A stretch of 64,000 nucleotides of DNA, taken from NCBI RefSeq assembly GCF_022581195.2, contig NC_061469.1, positions 8,178,501 to 8,242,500 on the forward strand, read 5' to 3'. The first letter of the stretch is position 1. Every line of letters starts with the position of its first letter. The translations under genes were made by a program, and so were the position numbers. This document shows, in pieces, positions 47,109 to 61,257 of the stretch. The notes under the pieces are model-generated. The model ran no database searches. It worked only from the letters and a program-made list of their open reading frames with translations, and was not told where the DNA came from. This stretch comes from Helicoverpa zea. Taxonomy: Eukaryota > Arthropoda > Insecta > Lepidoptera > Noctuidae.

Positions 47109-47621
47109 TAATAACTGTTAATACTTCCTGGTAATCAACACATTTCCAATTATAAACAATGTGGTTACATCGCAAACAAACAATAATAAATACATTTACA
47201 AAATACAAAATTACAAGTTACCAATTAATTAAAAAACTAATATGAAAACATAATTCGATCGCGCGTGTCCTGAGCCCAATTTGTTATTATTCGACGTCGC
47301 GCTATGGAAACCGCGACCATAAACAATTGAAATAATGTATAATATTGTGAACCGTTTCTATTATTATCGTGTAGTTTTCATATATATGATAGTGGCGGCG
47401 GCGTGACCGCGATATCGCAATTAGTAGATAAACTTTTCTTCCCACGGGAGCTGGTGCTGATATGCCGATTGTCATGTGTTTTTTACCTACTTTATTGAAC
47501 ACACTCAACAACAACACAACATTTTTTGTTATGAAGGTCGTATAATGTATGTCAGTAGGTACAGCATTGGGGTTTTTATATCAAAGCACTTCTTTTGAAC
47601 GTTTTGGTTATAATGTCATTT

Positions 47622-48188
47622 TTAGGGTTCCGTAGCCAAAATGGCAAAAACGGAACCCTTATAGTTTCGTCATGTCCGTCTGTCCGTCTGTCCGTCTGTC
47701 CGTCTGTCACAGCCGATTTACTCGGAAACTATAAGTACTACAGTGATGAAATTTGATGGGAATATGTGTTGTATGAACCGCTACAAAAATATGACACTAA
47801 ATAGTAAAAAAAAGAATTGGGGGTGGGGCCCCCCATACATGTAACTGAGGGATGAAATTTTTTTTTTCGATGTACATACCCGTGTGGGGTATCAATGGAA
47901 AGGTCTTTTAAAATGATATAAAGTTTTCTAAAAAACATTTTTCTTAAAGTGAACGGTTTTTGAGATATCAGCTCTCAAAGTCGTAAAAAGTATGTCCCCC
48001 CCCCTCTATTTTTATAACTACGGGGTATAAAATTCTAAAAAAAATAGAGGTGATGCATGCTAATTAACTCTTTCAACGATTTTTGGTTTGATCAAAGTAT
48101 CTCTTATAGTTTTTGAGATAGGTTGATTTAACTGTAATTTACGGAACCCTTCGTGCACGAGTCCGACTCGCACTTGGCCGGTTTTTAT
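47622..48188. mobile_element. Lepidopteran GGGTTCCGTA interspersed repeat with (GTCCGTCT)n
   Basis: It opens with TTAGGGTTCCGTAGCC and a short inverted partner ACGGAACCCTTATAG. It carries a GTCCGTCT tandem run (about 47668-47708), then CACAGCCGATTTACTCGGAA. It closes with ACGGAACCCTTCGTGCACGA, then GTCCGACTCGCACTTGGCCG followed by GTTTTT. This repeat is very common in moth genomes; its class is not certain from this copy. It is noncoding; the 66-aa minus frame within it is incidental. Confidence 0.75.
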
Positions 48189-49984
48189 CATAAATATCCT
48201 GCCGTTTACCACAGTTTTGTCACACTTTGAATAACACAATATATGTATTTCATCATATCAAAACACTCTCACTTACCTATACACTTTTCTCAAAGGAATT
48301 TTTTACCACCAGCTTAACCTTTACTTAAAGAACAATACTATTAAATACGAATTTCTCATCCAATTCCACCCCACATTAAACCTACCTAATTAATATCATA
48401 AAACATCGTCTTCCGCCTGTCAGTCACGCGAAACTAAGGAGTTGCTCAAAAGGAGTTCGAACTATCGACGAAATTGGAGGAAAAATATGAAAAAAAAAAC
48501 ACGTTACGCCATATGGAGCTTCGGAGCCGGCGGCAAACAATAGTGAAATTATATCAGTAATAAGTTGCACTCACGCACTGCACAACTGCTGGGACCTTTG
48601 TGCCTGCTGCCGGCATGACGCCGGAGCACTCAGGGACATTTCTTATACTTCAATATATAACTGCACTTAAATCTTTAGAAATGTCCTGTAATCTGTCTGG
48701 CCCTATTCTATAATCGTAAGTTTCCTCTATAATCTTAATCATGTCTCAGTAATTTTTCATTTACAGAACAATGTTCTTAATTCTAATGAACCTTCCTTTG
48801 GTCAAACTAAGACCCGAGTGGTCCTCTTAATTAAATTTAATAAAGTCTCGCATACAATCAAAGCACACGTTGTCGCTAACATTCATTAACATCAGATCTT
48901 TATCAAAAGCGACGAACACCAAAAATCCTTACACAATATCAAACAAAGGAGAAAGGACACAAAAGGCTAGTACTTAGCGAATAAGCCCCAAAACTCTGGG
49001 GCACAAGAAAGGAAGATATCGTATGCTGGGGGACTTAAAAGTTTGAGTTAATAGACTTAATTTGTAGGTGGGACGTAAGCCGCTTCGCAGTGACCTCCGC
49101 TAATTGCGCTGTACTCCCACATTACACGGACTATCGACTATCGATAAAATGCAATTTATTTGTAGCGGTCGAACCTGCGAATGATGCTTAAATAGTGTAG
49201 TGCAAACATAATTGCATTGCGTATGGGAGGTTTCAATTTGAAGTTACCATTACGTTTTCCACTCTATAACTATTGTTTGTGCAAGAGACAAAATTTCTGA
49301 AAATAAAAAGGTTTTCAAGTCCAAAGTATACAATACCTATTAAAACGCAAAATCCTGTTTAGGTTCTTATTTTATCACCCATAAATTAATTACCGTCGAT
49401 ATTAAATGTTTGTAGAGTCACAGCAATACAACCAAATTGTTTAATAAACTTGACAAATAAACATACCTACATATAAGAGCAATACATAATACAAGAAATA
49501 TAATTCTAAACACACATCGATATCTAACACCGAAGGACATCGTCACATCACTATCCTATTATAGTACAACAACAAATAATAATTAACTGACTGCATTTGT
49601 TTGCGTCGATCCACTGCATAATTGCGGTGTTCGTTCATCTTACATTGTGTAAACTCATAAACTAATTATCTATGAATTTTTTCTAATACAACGAGGCGAA
49701 AATAATTGGGGCGGTGTCTTTTTAAATAAAGGTAGGTGAAGCCGACAGGAGGCCGCAAAAATGGGCACGATTGAAAAAAGGGACCACCAATTCTGTAATA
49801 AGGTGATTGACACTTTGACGTTTAATTGAAGAGGCGCCGGAAACTCGTAGTTTTTTGGCCGGTTTAGAAAATTGAATTAGTTTTAGCGCATTAAACACGC
49901 GTGCAGCGTGTTTGGGGTAAAGATCATTTGACCATAGTAGTGAAGTAATTGTGTTTTTCAAACAAGCTTTGAAATTCAAAGTCA

Positions 49985-50095
49985 AATTCAAGGTATTTTT
50001 TTGAGAATAAATAAATAAATGATATTTACCATCTCATTTTGTTTGTACCTACATTCTAAGCAAATAAAGACCTATTCTATTCTATTCTGTTCTAA
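49985..50095 (+). repeat. Simple-repeat tails, probable truncated retroelement ends
   Basis: An (AATA)n run at about 50006-50021 and an (ATTCT)n run at about 50071-50095, the latter after AAGCAAATAAAGACCT. This looks like the 3' tail of a 5'-truncated non-LTR element. Confidence 0.4.
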
Positions 50096-50331
50096 TGAAT
50101 CAACAAATTGAAATCCTTTACTCCATGTTATACTTATCGTCTGATACGTTCCGAGTACAATTTGAAGTCCGTCGGAGGTGCAAAAAGTAAGAGACAAATA
50201 ACGTCTTGTCAAAATTAAAAGACTCTAAAACGCAATGACAGAATGCGAAAAACCTGATACAACTTCCACATAGCATACTTTAAAACAAATGCAACCGTTT
50301 CTCCAAACTACAAAAAAAATCCATTCCACAG

Positions 50332-50514
50332 GTACAAACGCATCGCCACACCAAATCCGATCGTCGTTCGGCCTCCAACGGTCCCTGATCGCGTGTGACA
50401 GCGCGTCCCTAGCCCTGCGAGAGATGGACTACAAGAGCTCCTCCGTGAGGAGTCTCCGGTCCCTCTCTCACGAGGAACGAGAGTACAAGACTAACGCCAA
50501 CCTGCCTGCCGGAG
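50332..50514 (+). CDS. Runx transcription factor, coding exon 4 (post-Runt region)
   Basis: Encodes residues 156-216 plus one base of codon 217. The split codon A|GT gives Ser straight after the Runt domain (SKT-S). The segment reads STNASPHQIRSSFGLQRSLI, then ACDSASLALREMDYKSSSVR, then SLRSLSHEEREYKTNANLPA. It is Ser/Arg-rich, probably disordered, with charged clusters that resemble phosphorylation-prone linkers. It has no known domain I recognise. Evidence for coding: open frame, exon-like composition and codon use, acceptor CCATTCCACAG, donor GGAG|GTATGT and phase 1 at both ends. If the donor were skipped, the frame would end six codons later at a TAG (50532-50534). The VWRPY Groucho-binding terminus expected in Runx proteins is not in this exon. 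Confidence 0.85.
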
Positions 50515-51371
50515 GTATGTACTCTGACGGTTAGTCAAGCTTTTTTATATATTTGAAATACATAAATATATTAAGACCCTGTAGGTCTTAATAAAGGAAG
50601 GTGAAGTGTACGAAGGTATAGGAAGAAGACATTCGTTATTCTGAATAGGGTAAGTATGTATGTGAAGAATCCTGAAGCCTAACTTAACTTGCCTTTAAGG
50701 AACCAGTGGTTCTACCGCTTTCTAAATATGTTGATAATATTTAACCCAGAATTAAATCAAGATGTTTTAAAACTTTTTAATAAAAGCTCTTTGCGCAAAG
50801 GTACACGCACTTACTTTTTTATAAATTAATTGAAAGACTAAAGTCACAAATAACAGAAGCCACTGATTATAACAGGTTAACCAACAATACAAAAACGCAA
50901 ATAAATGCAACATTTTAAATAACTACTCACACTATATTTTGGTTTGTACTTTATTGAATTTAACAATGAATTTTATAATTACTTCTATGATTGTTTTGCG
51001 TTAAACAATGCAAATAGATATGTTTGAAGCAGTTTTATTGGGTTAACCTCAATACTCAGTGTAACCGCATAATATAACTCTTTAAATGGAACCAATTTTT
51101 CCTCAAAATGTGCTACAAAAACCAGTATGTAGGTAAGTATTTAGATACTTCCTGTTGACCAACACTCCAGTGGTTGCGTATTAATTTATTTGATTAGCGT
51201 TAAAGAGTTATTTATTCATCAATCATTAGCTGCACCATGCATTGGGATACTTCGACATGGAATTATTCTCAAACGTTATAGATTTCATAAAACAATATTG
51301 AGATACGAAGGCCCAAACAAAACGTCCTTCTTCATTTTGCCAGTTTCGTTTCAATATGATACAAAATTTTA
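50515..51371 (+). other. Runx intron 4, first part
   Basis: AT-rich intron DNA after donor GTATGT. No gene or repeat recognised. Confidence 0.6.
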
Positions 51372-51573
51372 ATCTATACTAATATTATAAAGCTGAAGAG
51401 TTTGTTGGTTTGTTTGTTTGAACGCGCTAATCTCAGGAACTACTGGTCCGATTTGAAAAATTCTTTCAGTATTAGATAGCCCATTTATCGAGGAAGGCTA
51501 TACTACTCTACTTTTTATCCGGGTTCGTGCAGAGGTTTCCACGGGATGCGGGTGAAACAGCTGGCACGTGCTA
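51372..51573 (+). mobile_element. Helitron-like non-autonomous element, near complete
   Basis: It starts ATCTATACTAATATTATAAA, has a GTTTGTTTG stretch and CTCAGGAACTACTGGTCCGA. It ends GCGGGTGAAACAGCTGGCAC followed by GTGCTAGT. The TC start, CTAGT end, hairpin-like GC-rich 3' end and lack of target duplication fit Helitron-type elements. It is the best preserved of the copies here (compare 12695-12890 and 38639-38790). Confidence 0.65.
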
Positions 51574-54500
51574 GTAGACAGATATAGCAATTAAATAAAA
51601 ATAAAATATTTTAAAGTTGTATCTTCATCTTAATGTAAAATTACTGATTTTATCACTGATTTACTGATCAATAAGTTATTGCAATAGAGTTATCGCCGTA
51701 AAGATTTATACTCCAATAAAATTACTGCAATATGCAAGATTTATGATCACACTTCTAACTTTTTCAAACACCATAATATAAACATTAGCATCCAAAAAAT
51801 AATCTTCTAAATCATATAAAAACAGACAGATAGGTAATTTTCCCGACGTAATTATGGCCTAAATAACCGTAAAGTGTCCCGGAGCCTGCGTTAAGTTTAT
51901 TAATATCCGCGCTCATTACTCGCGGCACAATCTCAGCCTCTAACTGACTGCCGCCTTATTTACCGACGACCTGTTGGCAACAGCCTTATGTACCTACTAG
52001 AATGGGTACCGTAGAAAAAAGTTTTTTTTCCATTAATTTCTCGTCTAAAGAAAACAATAGAAAATCAATTGTGCCTCGAATCTGCGCTAAAGCATACAAT
52101 GGGTTAAGTTCATATTTTTGGGTCACTCTTCTTAAATGCTAAAGAAAAGATGAAAAGGCGACTGACTAAAATACTACCTCTATGTCACCTCTTAGTGCTA
52201 TTTTACAACTTACTTCTGATACCGTAAAATGAGACCGTTGATTTGAAGAATCGCAAAAAGTAAACGATCAAAGTATTTAATAAAATTCTCACATTTTCGA
52301 TTCCAAAGGACAATTTAAATCAATTAAAAGCTACCACAAATTGCTTCTGACAGTCTCCGTGAAATTAATAACAAAGCTCAATCAGGCAGGCTCATTTTAT
52401 TCATGCAATAATTTTTTGATCAAACAGCAATTTTCGCATGCTTCTGCCATTAAAATAGAATTTTCTAAGAAATCACAATTAACCAAAGGAAAATTTTGCG
52501 AATTCGTGTCTACAAGAAGGAGTCATTTATTTTTTTATTTCAAGGTATTCAAATTCCTAACTGGTTATTGGAAATAGTTGTCAATTGCCAAGCCATTTTC
52601 TATGAAAATAATCAACCTGACCTGACCTTTTTCTAGTGATTCATACATGAACACAACCAAAAATCTAACGCAAAGGACGAGAATATGCCCAATCTATCCG
52701 TTCTTAATGCACGATCCTACTCGAGGCGTTTACAAGGCAATCCCGGCGGGTTTCATCAGTGCTCTCAGCAATCTGCGCGCGCGCCGCTAATGACGATCCG
52801 CCATTACGCACGTTATTAGCCGCCGCCGACAGCCCATGTCAACTCTAATGCTCGTTGCTAACTGTTGGCTTGGTTTGCAATACTTCGTGCGTCTGTATTA
52901 GAGTTAATTATTTTGGAAGTAGCTGGGAGCCTTCACTTTCTGGTCCTTTGAAGCTGAGATTGTTAGGACGGTTTTGTCATCTAACTGCTTAATGCTGGCA
53001 GTTTGTTGTTTACTTGGAAAATATATAACTGGTCTTATTTTTGGGTAAAATAATAAATAATGAGCTTGCCATCTTCTTTTCATCCTTCACCGGCTGCGAT
53101 GATACGTTCCCGTCATCTTGACCTGTGAAATTGCTTAGGTATTATATCTTATAAATTACAAGTTGTTGAATGGAACAAAATTATACTTAAATAAAACGAT
53201 CGATATTGCATCGGTAATGGTTTGTTTCCTGCCTAAGAAATATCTTCGTAATGGTCCACTTCGATTGCGTTGTGATTCACGGCTGTTATTTAATGACATC
53301 TACGTGGTTTGAGCACAAGCTTCTTAGTGATGTTAATTTTAAGTTGGCTAGTTTCTCTTGTTGTCCATTGCAGTTTTAAAAAAAGCTTTCACATTCGCGC
53401 CTATATTTTACACCCTAGCATCAAGTCAATTGACAGTCAACACTTTGCGGAAGAAATGGGAGCCATTGAATTACACTAAAAGTACTCAACCTAGCATTCA
53501 TTAAAATCCACTATTCAGCAAGTTCATATTAAAAACAGTTGTACACAGACGGGCAAACAATGCGGTCATCGGATGATGACGTAGACAGCCGTTCATGAGG
53601 GGATGCGCTCCGGAACAATCGGAACCGGCCAATTACGTGCCCTGATCGAACACCTTGCAAGCTTGCTGCCCTACGCGTGTTCAAACGTTACAAACGTCAA
53701 TTGGAACGCATTTTGAATTGCGTTTCGGATATTCGAGTTCCGAATTAGAATTCTTAATTTAAATAGGGTTTTTGTTAATGGGTTCATATTTTTATGCAGG
53801 TTTTTTTTTTTAATTCGAATCAAATCATTTGAAAAAACGCTGCATCGCGGGATCATAATTTCCCGGATAGTTATTTCCATGATATTGAACAATTTACAAT
53901 CAAGTAGAGTTTAAGTGCATCTCATCATTTTCTTCTTGTAAGCCATAAAGTAATTATAGTCTTTGTTGTAAGCTTAGTGGTTGGAAACATAACAATGTCG
54001 TAGATTCGAATTAAGTAGAATTCTTGAGTTACCTAAATACTAATCGGTTAGTCGGTCAATATGTTCTGAAACTAGACGTTTCAAATCTAATGTTTCCGCA
54101 TAATAATGTTTCTAACCAAGCAACAAGAAACATTTTTCCTTATGTAATAATTACGAGTCCAGTGACGTAAATATGCTTCCGAATATGGTTTGTTGATATG
54201 GATTTGGGCTATTGTGAATAATTATTGTTAAATGTGTGTGTTGAAACAATCCATCTACAGCAAAGGTCAAGGGAAATACCCTGTTACTATTTTACTTCGT
54301 ATTTTATCGATGTAAGTAAAAAATCCCAACTTACAAGCGGAAATGATCATTCACACTATCCTGAAATAACCAGTCTTCTAGTCATAAAAATTCTTCAAGA
54401 GCATAGCGTTAGCGTAAGCTACGAGCAATTTACAGGAAAACTCTATGTCAGAAATGGTCAAATAATTAATTTCTTACTGAATAAATGCAGGTACTTAACT

Positions 54501-57500
54501 ATCTTTCAAAAACAGCCCTTTATATTTCGAACGGCCGAGTTTTAACTTATCTAACACCGATCACAATGTTCACATACAAGATTCTCAATATACCTACTTC
54601 ATCAATCTGTATCTATATATTTTTCAATACCCATACTAAACAGTATTTTACTTCAATGTAAAATACAATGACCAATACATTTATTTATTTTTAGTATATC
54701 AAAATTGATGAGCGAACTTGCGACCACACTGACCATAGTATGTTGTATCAAAAATCTGCATAGGTACTGACTACAATTTTCACCAGCTACTTAGAACATT
54801 ACACGGCTTCCAGAAGCTAAGACAAATGTCATCGACCCCTAGATGGAGTCGAGAGAAAAATAATAACAATAACATCAACGCGATGGGGAGAAAAAACGCG
54901 CGTTGCCACAATGTCATTACGTCGGCTAACATCGTGCGCCATAGACTAGCGAACTTGTAGAACTGTTTGAATTTGGAATTGTGTTAATGGCGGTAAAAGT
55001 TTTATGCCAGTTACTGTTGACCAAACTTTTTGAGGTTCGTTCTTGTCATGTTGATTGAAACTTCAAGTAAATAAATAATTAGGGCAAAAAATAATGTAAT
55101 ACAGTAGCCAACAGATTTCAGAACATGGTCTCTCTTTACTCCACTCTTTACTCGTATGTATAACGTCTTTGAGATAACATTTATCATAAAGTTCTTAGGA
55201 ATACCAAATTTTGTGGGTATCTTATTTAATTCCCGATTTTAATAGAGAATTATCACAAACAAGCCTTGCAAACCTACTAGGACATTTTCAAACCAACTAA
55301 AGATATTATTCATAGTTTTTGAAAATATTCCTGTCTATGGATTATGTAGAGCTAGAGTGTCCGCGCTTGTCTATCACTATTTGAATCCAAAGTAATCAGA
55401 GTGGCGGTCCATTCACTGACGGCTGCTAATGCCGATGGCACACATGTAATCACTTCTACGTCAAATACTATCAATTTCAACGGCTCTCAACGCTGCCCAA
55501 TAATTACTGCACGGCCGATACAATGTTTAGAATTGTACGGACTTCCAATTCAACGCAAATACAACCACAAAAATTTAACATAATAACACTTTTCACACTT
55601 TTAGTAAAATTGCTATGAAATACAAAATCTATTTTTGAAAACATTCAATTCTAAGAACAACGTAATATTACATCGCGCCTTATTTCCGGTAGATTTTCGA
55701 TTTGATTGATCAATTTCGATGATCAATATCTCGGGCGCCGTGATTGGCTACCGACCGACAACCTATCGCATTGTAACGATACTTTTCACTGTTTCACACT
55801 CCAATACCTTTAATTCACTAGAGAAACAATTGAAAAATGGTATCGACTCGGCTATGTATCGTAAAGCGGAGTCAAGAGCGTCGGTTATCGCGCGTTAGCC
55901 GGGTTGGCGCGTACCGCTGCGGTTACACTTACTCAAATAAAGTCAATCTTGGTGCCGGCCGAGGGTCCGTGTGAAAATTTGATAACGAAACTATAGATCG
56001 ATGGGGCTGCAGAAATCAGGGGCCGCAGCCTGCGGTTTCAATCGGTGTGCTACTGTGGGATGTAATAAGCGGCAACGGATTAGCCTCCTACGCACCGTAT
56101 GCGCTCTATCACTGTATTGCCACCTCGCACCTGGCCAATTTGTACCAATATTACGATAGCCAACTGCCATTCTGAAGGATACAATGTTGAGCCAAAACAA
56201 CACAATTTCCCTTGAATTGAACAAGAAATAAGTAGAATGGTTAGTTGGAATCGCAAAAAGTACCTATTACTGATTTCTGGGATTAAGTTGAGAAAAAATA
56301 CATTATTTTGTATCTAATAAGAGGCGCCTATGATTCATTAGGTAAATCATGGTTGAGTAAGGTTTTATTTTAAAACATAAAAACGGCGTATTCTCTAAAT
56401 GTCGCCGAATGGAAAATCCAGCTGCAATTCACACCGGATACAACACATTCTAATTCAAAACATCAGATCTACGAAATTGAGTAATAAAAGCAAAAGTAGA
56501 ACCTCCCGCAACTTACCCTACGAAACCAACGAAATAATTTGGGAACGTCCTGTTGACCTCACACGATTTCCGACCCAAAGAAATGAATCACGTTCGCGGT
56601 AACGTCTTCATTTCTAGTATTTCATAACTAGCCGTTACAAAAAACTTATTGGAGCTTGCCTATGGATTGCTATTCGTAATCGGCTACCGAAGATAGCTTC
56701 TTGGGGCATTAAAACTATTAAAATGTATGGTGGGCGGAGCGGTGCGGGTAGAATTAAGCCTGGCCGCAAAACCACAGCTCCTGGACCGACTGGACAGTTA
56801 ACCCGCTACGTGCTGAGTATTATCGGTACGTCAATTTTATAATTGCCTATTTAAAACCATGTAATTTCTTACATGCTTCTCCATTTCAATGTATTGATAT
56901 GATTAACGGTAGCGGGTATTGATTTTTTTTTTTCATCAATATTACCAATCAAAATTACTTTGTGTGGCTCCGACGGTTTTTACAGATTGAAGGCGATAAA
57001 ACGCTTTTGATATACCAATTTGTCCGTTAAACATTTCGGGAAGTACAGTAAACTGATTAACGATTAGGTATAATGTAATTGTACATCTTCACGTAATAAT
57101 GTAATTCTAGTACCACCGTTTTGATATTGAAATACAACCCAAAGTATATATTATCGATATCAGCCGTCCGTTTGACAGCCCAACCCTTGCCGCGCCCGCA
57201 ACAAAAAGCACGCAAAACTTCTAAACAGTAAAGTTCTGAATGATTTTATCGATGGTTCGCCGACAAACGTTTGTATTATTCATCTAACTCCGCGTGTCCC
57301 CCAACTCATTACAGACTATTTTCCGATGTGGCAATATTCGCGCATTTTAAATGTACACTACAGTGCACTGTAAAAGCTCTAACCACAAAGATTCACCTGA
57401 TATTTTAGATGCTTTAAAATTAACCCTAAAACATGTTCCGTGGCGGATCACTGGCTTAAAATGCAGACTGAATCCTAAAAAGGTTCCGCTAAAAATATTG

Positions 57501-60500
57501 TCATTTAGGTAGCCAAGTAGATAAAAAAAAAGTTATATTTTCAAAATTTGTCTTTGATGATTTTCTCTGCTTTAACCACATACAAAGGGTACCAAAATTA
57601 ATATAAAATTATTCTTGGATTTGTTTGGATTTATGTAAAATGTAAATATTACACTTACTATTGCCTAATTCATTGATGAATACATTCGTCTAGTAGTTTC
57701 GGATAAGTATTTACAGTTCGGTCTGCGGTCTCCCGGGCGAGCGGCCGCCCCAAACTCCACCGCAGCCACCGAACCACCGATTCAATAAGTTCACTCGCCA
57801 AGATCGGCATTCAATTTTTATGTTTGTCTATCTTATCAATGAAAGGGAGAATGATAGAGTTAATTCTTGAAGGATTAAAAATAAAAATCCATGCTTGCCA
57901 TTACTAAGGAATTGAGCCTTTGGGGTTTTGAAAAACTTTAAACTCTACACATTTTTTATAAGGGAAAAGAACATAGCTTTCAGTTGTAGACTATCTGAAC
58001 ACTTATTTGAGATGATTCTGTAATTTCAGTAGCAATTTTCTTTAAAGTGCTGAATTGTTTTAGCACCTGTAGTCGATAAACCTTTTGTTTTACAAAACGC
58101 GAGCTGGCTAGCGTCGGTGCACGTACCACGTATGAAGCATTAAGCGCAGGAGCACCGCGCTCTCTCGAGCTCAGGTGGCTCCTCCGAGCCGTAATGTCTC
58201 GCATTTGCGGTCGCCCGGCAGGATACGCGCTTGTACAGTAATGAGCAACACATAACGAAGCCTTACAAATAATTCCACCCACGAAAAAAACACACCGAAT
58301 CACGTACTTGTATCCTTCAGAGGAAAACGCATATCGGATAGCACCGTCCATAATCCTTTCTCTTTTCTTCACGTCAAACTTTATAGGGATAAGCGAGACG
58401 CAAAATTAATATTCGCTCCTCATACTTACCGATACATTTTTGAGGTGTCGGCCAGGCTCAATACAATCAATTATTGTTCTACGTGCTGCCCGGCTGCGTC
58501 GGTAATCTGTTTGAGTTTGTTACTAAAAAATATTGTGTAAGTCGTGTCAGCAATTTGCGTTTCGTCTTACGACATGATGTTCCAAGTTTCGACTACAATT
58601 TGAAACTCAGCCATATAATTTGGCATCGAACGAGCTCAGTAAACGGATAGAAGGACACTTTATTTTATTTAGGATCAGGTCTAAATAAGTGCCCGTTGTG
58701 TTGTGAGGCGGTAATGATCTGATTATCTCGCTGAAAGAGCACGGGCAATGCACAAAGCTTACAGCACACTAGTGTATCTACTAGCCGAACTACTAACTGC
58801 TAATTTTAGTGTAATTTTCCTTTTGTATGCGAGCTTGGTTAGATACGTTCAGTTCAAGTGAAGTTGGTGGAAAGTATTTCACGTACGTAATTTGCGGGAT
58901 GATTGGGCATTACTTTTATGATGGAGCTTAGGTATATCGAGCAGTTTCACAAATGGTAACAAACGGCCGTTAATATGTCAATAAAGATATCGATAAGTGT
59001 GGCTGGGTTCGGTCGGAGTGTGCGCTCGCGCCGCGTCGCCGGGAGGTAGATAGGTAGGTAGACAAGTATGTGCGCGAGATAGGTAACGCTAGCCTGCGTA
59101 TCGCGTGTACGGCGGATAATGTTACGCGCCCGGCCGGCTGTATCAACGATCGTCAATCGGCCGGATCCATTCCGTGTAACAATACCTTCGGTGGAGCCAC
59201 TAGAACAGCGGGCTTACATCGGCAAAGGGCAACAGGGAACACGCTATACAAATGAACCACACACAGAGATAGGCTTATGTGTGGATAGGAAGTTGGGATA
59301 GCTATACTTATTATAACGTTTTTGTCTCGTAGCTTTTCTCCTCAGTCTATAGACATAAACATCTGATTTGTTTAATTTTAAAGTTGTAAGCAAAATCTTC
59401 ACCTCGTTAGAAGGATGCATTGCAAACAAAATTGACAGTAATTGGTCAAAATTAAGTATTTCTTGACAGAAGTGGTTTGAGCAAAACCATAAAACATAAA
59501 ATTGCCACACTGGCATGTATTTCGTTTTCATAAAATTCCCTATACCTTGAAACTCTCATGTTTAGTGGCCACGCACCTAATCTTGGCAACTTACATTACC
59601 TACAGTGGACGTGTCTTAAGAATCGAACGCACTGAACCGGACAATGTTACCGTTTGTACTTATTTACACGAGTTCTTACCATTATATTAGTTTTTATATT
59701 ATTTTACATAATATCACAGTAAGTGCAGACGTAATTTTGCGGCTTTCTTATGTACGCAAATTTTTTGTGGTGATATTTTCGGCAATTGTAGACATTTGTG
59801 TATGTAGGTAATTGTTTATGACTGTAACTTACTACTGTAAATATTTTCCATTTTTTCTACGTTGGTATTGCTAGTTTTGACGATATTGTTTTCAGCAGAT
59901 ATTTTTAGTTTACTTACGTGAACATAAATTATATATGATGATCCGAATCGTATAATTCATTTTTTTTATCTATGTTAGGTATTTCGCTGTATCGTCATTG
60001 CATATGATTGAGGATGACATTTTCCGGAAAATTCGGCTAAAATGACCATTTTCAACCACTATACAAGAAATGCTGTTTGTGTAAGATGAATAAATGAAGC
60101 CGGACATCCGTTGCCCGGCTATGGGACGTAAGTTTAGACCGGATTTCCGTTATCCGGCCAGTAATTATTGTCAATGCCGTTGCCATTTCGTTCAGTGTTC
60201 TCTATGACGTCCAGGGACACTGAAAATATTATGCCTGAAAGCATAACAATGACTTTTCGGGGTTTTTTTTTTTTATTATGAACATGAATCTGTGTTAGGT
60301 AAAGATTGTAATGTGAACTGAAGGCGTACTTAACAAATATTTGTTTATTTTGTATTATATATTCGTGAAATATTAAAACCAAGATTAACTGCCAAAACGA
60401 CATGTTAAAAGTTAATTTTAATAATATTGCAGAACCTGAAAACAACCTTTTGTAGTATAGGTGTGTTTAATCTGAAAGTATGGTATGTAAATATGCAACT

Positions 60501-61257
60501 TTTACTCGAACAGTAAAAACAATAACTGGAAAATCCATTCGATAACAAAGTAAATAATTCATAATAATTTACATACCATTAAAAATGACCTAGGTACCGA
60601 AATAGGTACGTATACCTTACAAAACAATTTATACCCTTGACCTAACCTAAAGAGGAAAGAAAGTTTGTTTACAAGCTTTTGCAGGAAATGATAGCCGTAA
60701 AAGGTTCACCACTACCACTCGAAAATATGTTTACATTAACTTAATGATCAGGATGCCGGATACGACAAAACAATAGTACCTACTAGGTACTTTCCAAATT
60801 CCTTTGTAAATAAGCTCGATATTTATACCTCCTACCCTCATTTAAAGTAGGCTTTATCATAATCAGCCCTTTTACTCTCCCACTGTACCTCTCTTAACAA
60901 GGCCACTTCTGAAACAGAGAAGAAATTCTAGATGTTCTCGACCTTCTCCATGCTTATTGAAAGCAGCCGGATTTTGGCTGTAAATCCTTCAGACTTTGGC
61001 AAGCGAATTTACGTATACTGTTTTATTTGTCAATAGAACCTTTAACTTATTTTAATGTTACAAATTTGTGCGTGACAATGTTTTTGACAGTTCCTGCTAC
61101 TTTAAAACGGCATGAGAAGAATTTCTTTTCCCATTACAAATCCCAGTATTTCCCAGTAACTTCGGAGTTAGTAATTCTTATTGTGTTCTCCATCACAATG
61201 AGCATGTTCATGATTTTTTCGTTGGGAACACGGCAGTTAGGCCCTTTCTCTTCGCAG
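51574..61257 (+). other. Runx intron 4, central part; no gene recognised
   Basis: About 9.7 kb without a supported coding region. Several less AT-rich, unique-looking blocks stand out: 51840-51980, 52720-52870, 53560-53720, 54830-54950, 55680-55980, 57150-57340, 58080-58240 and 58980-59250. They hold TAAT/ATTA cores and other motif-like strings, and may include enhancers or an unseen gene's exons. The sequence alone does not decide. The 130-aa minus frame at 57980-58372 has no domain I recognise. Confidence 0.4.

Larger units (their letters stand above)
45860..50331 (+). other. Runx intron 3 (4.5 kb)
   Basis: GT-AG phase-1 intron with donor GTAAGT and acceptor CCATTCCACAG. It contains the complete SINE (46724-47108), a GGGTTCCGTA repeat (47622-48188) and microsatellite-tailed scraps near 50000-50095. 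No other gene is supported. The minus frame at 49722-49991 lies in a less AT-rich, unique-looking stretch but has no recognisable domain. Confidence 0.8.

Noticed and set aside
57720..57790. Proline-rich stretch after TTTACAG as a Runx C-terminal exon
   Set aside because: There is no consensus donor, the frame required by phase 1 is not the proline-rich one, and no VWRPY motif follows.
61027..61257. Upstream part of the 100-aa frame at 61027-61329 as a membrane protein
   Set aside because: The hydrophobic run comes from T-rich DNA. Only the last 54 bp have splice-like boundaries, and they read in a different frame.
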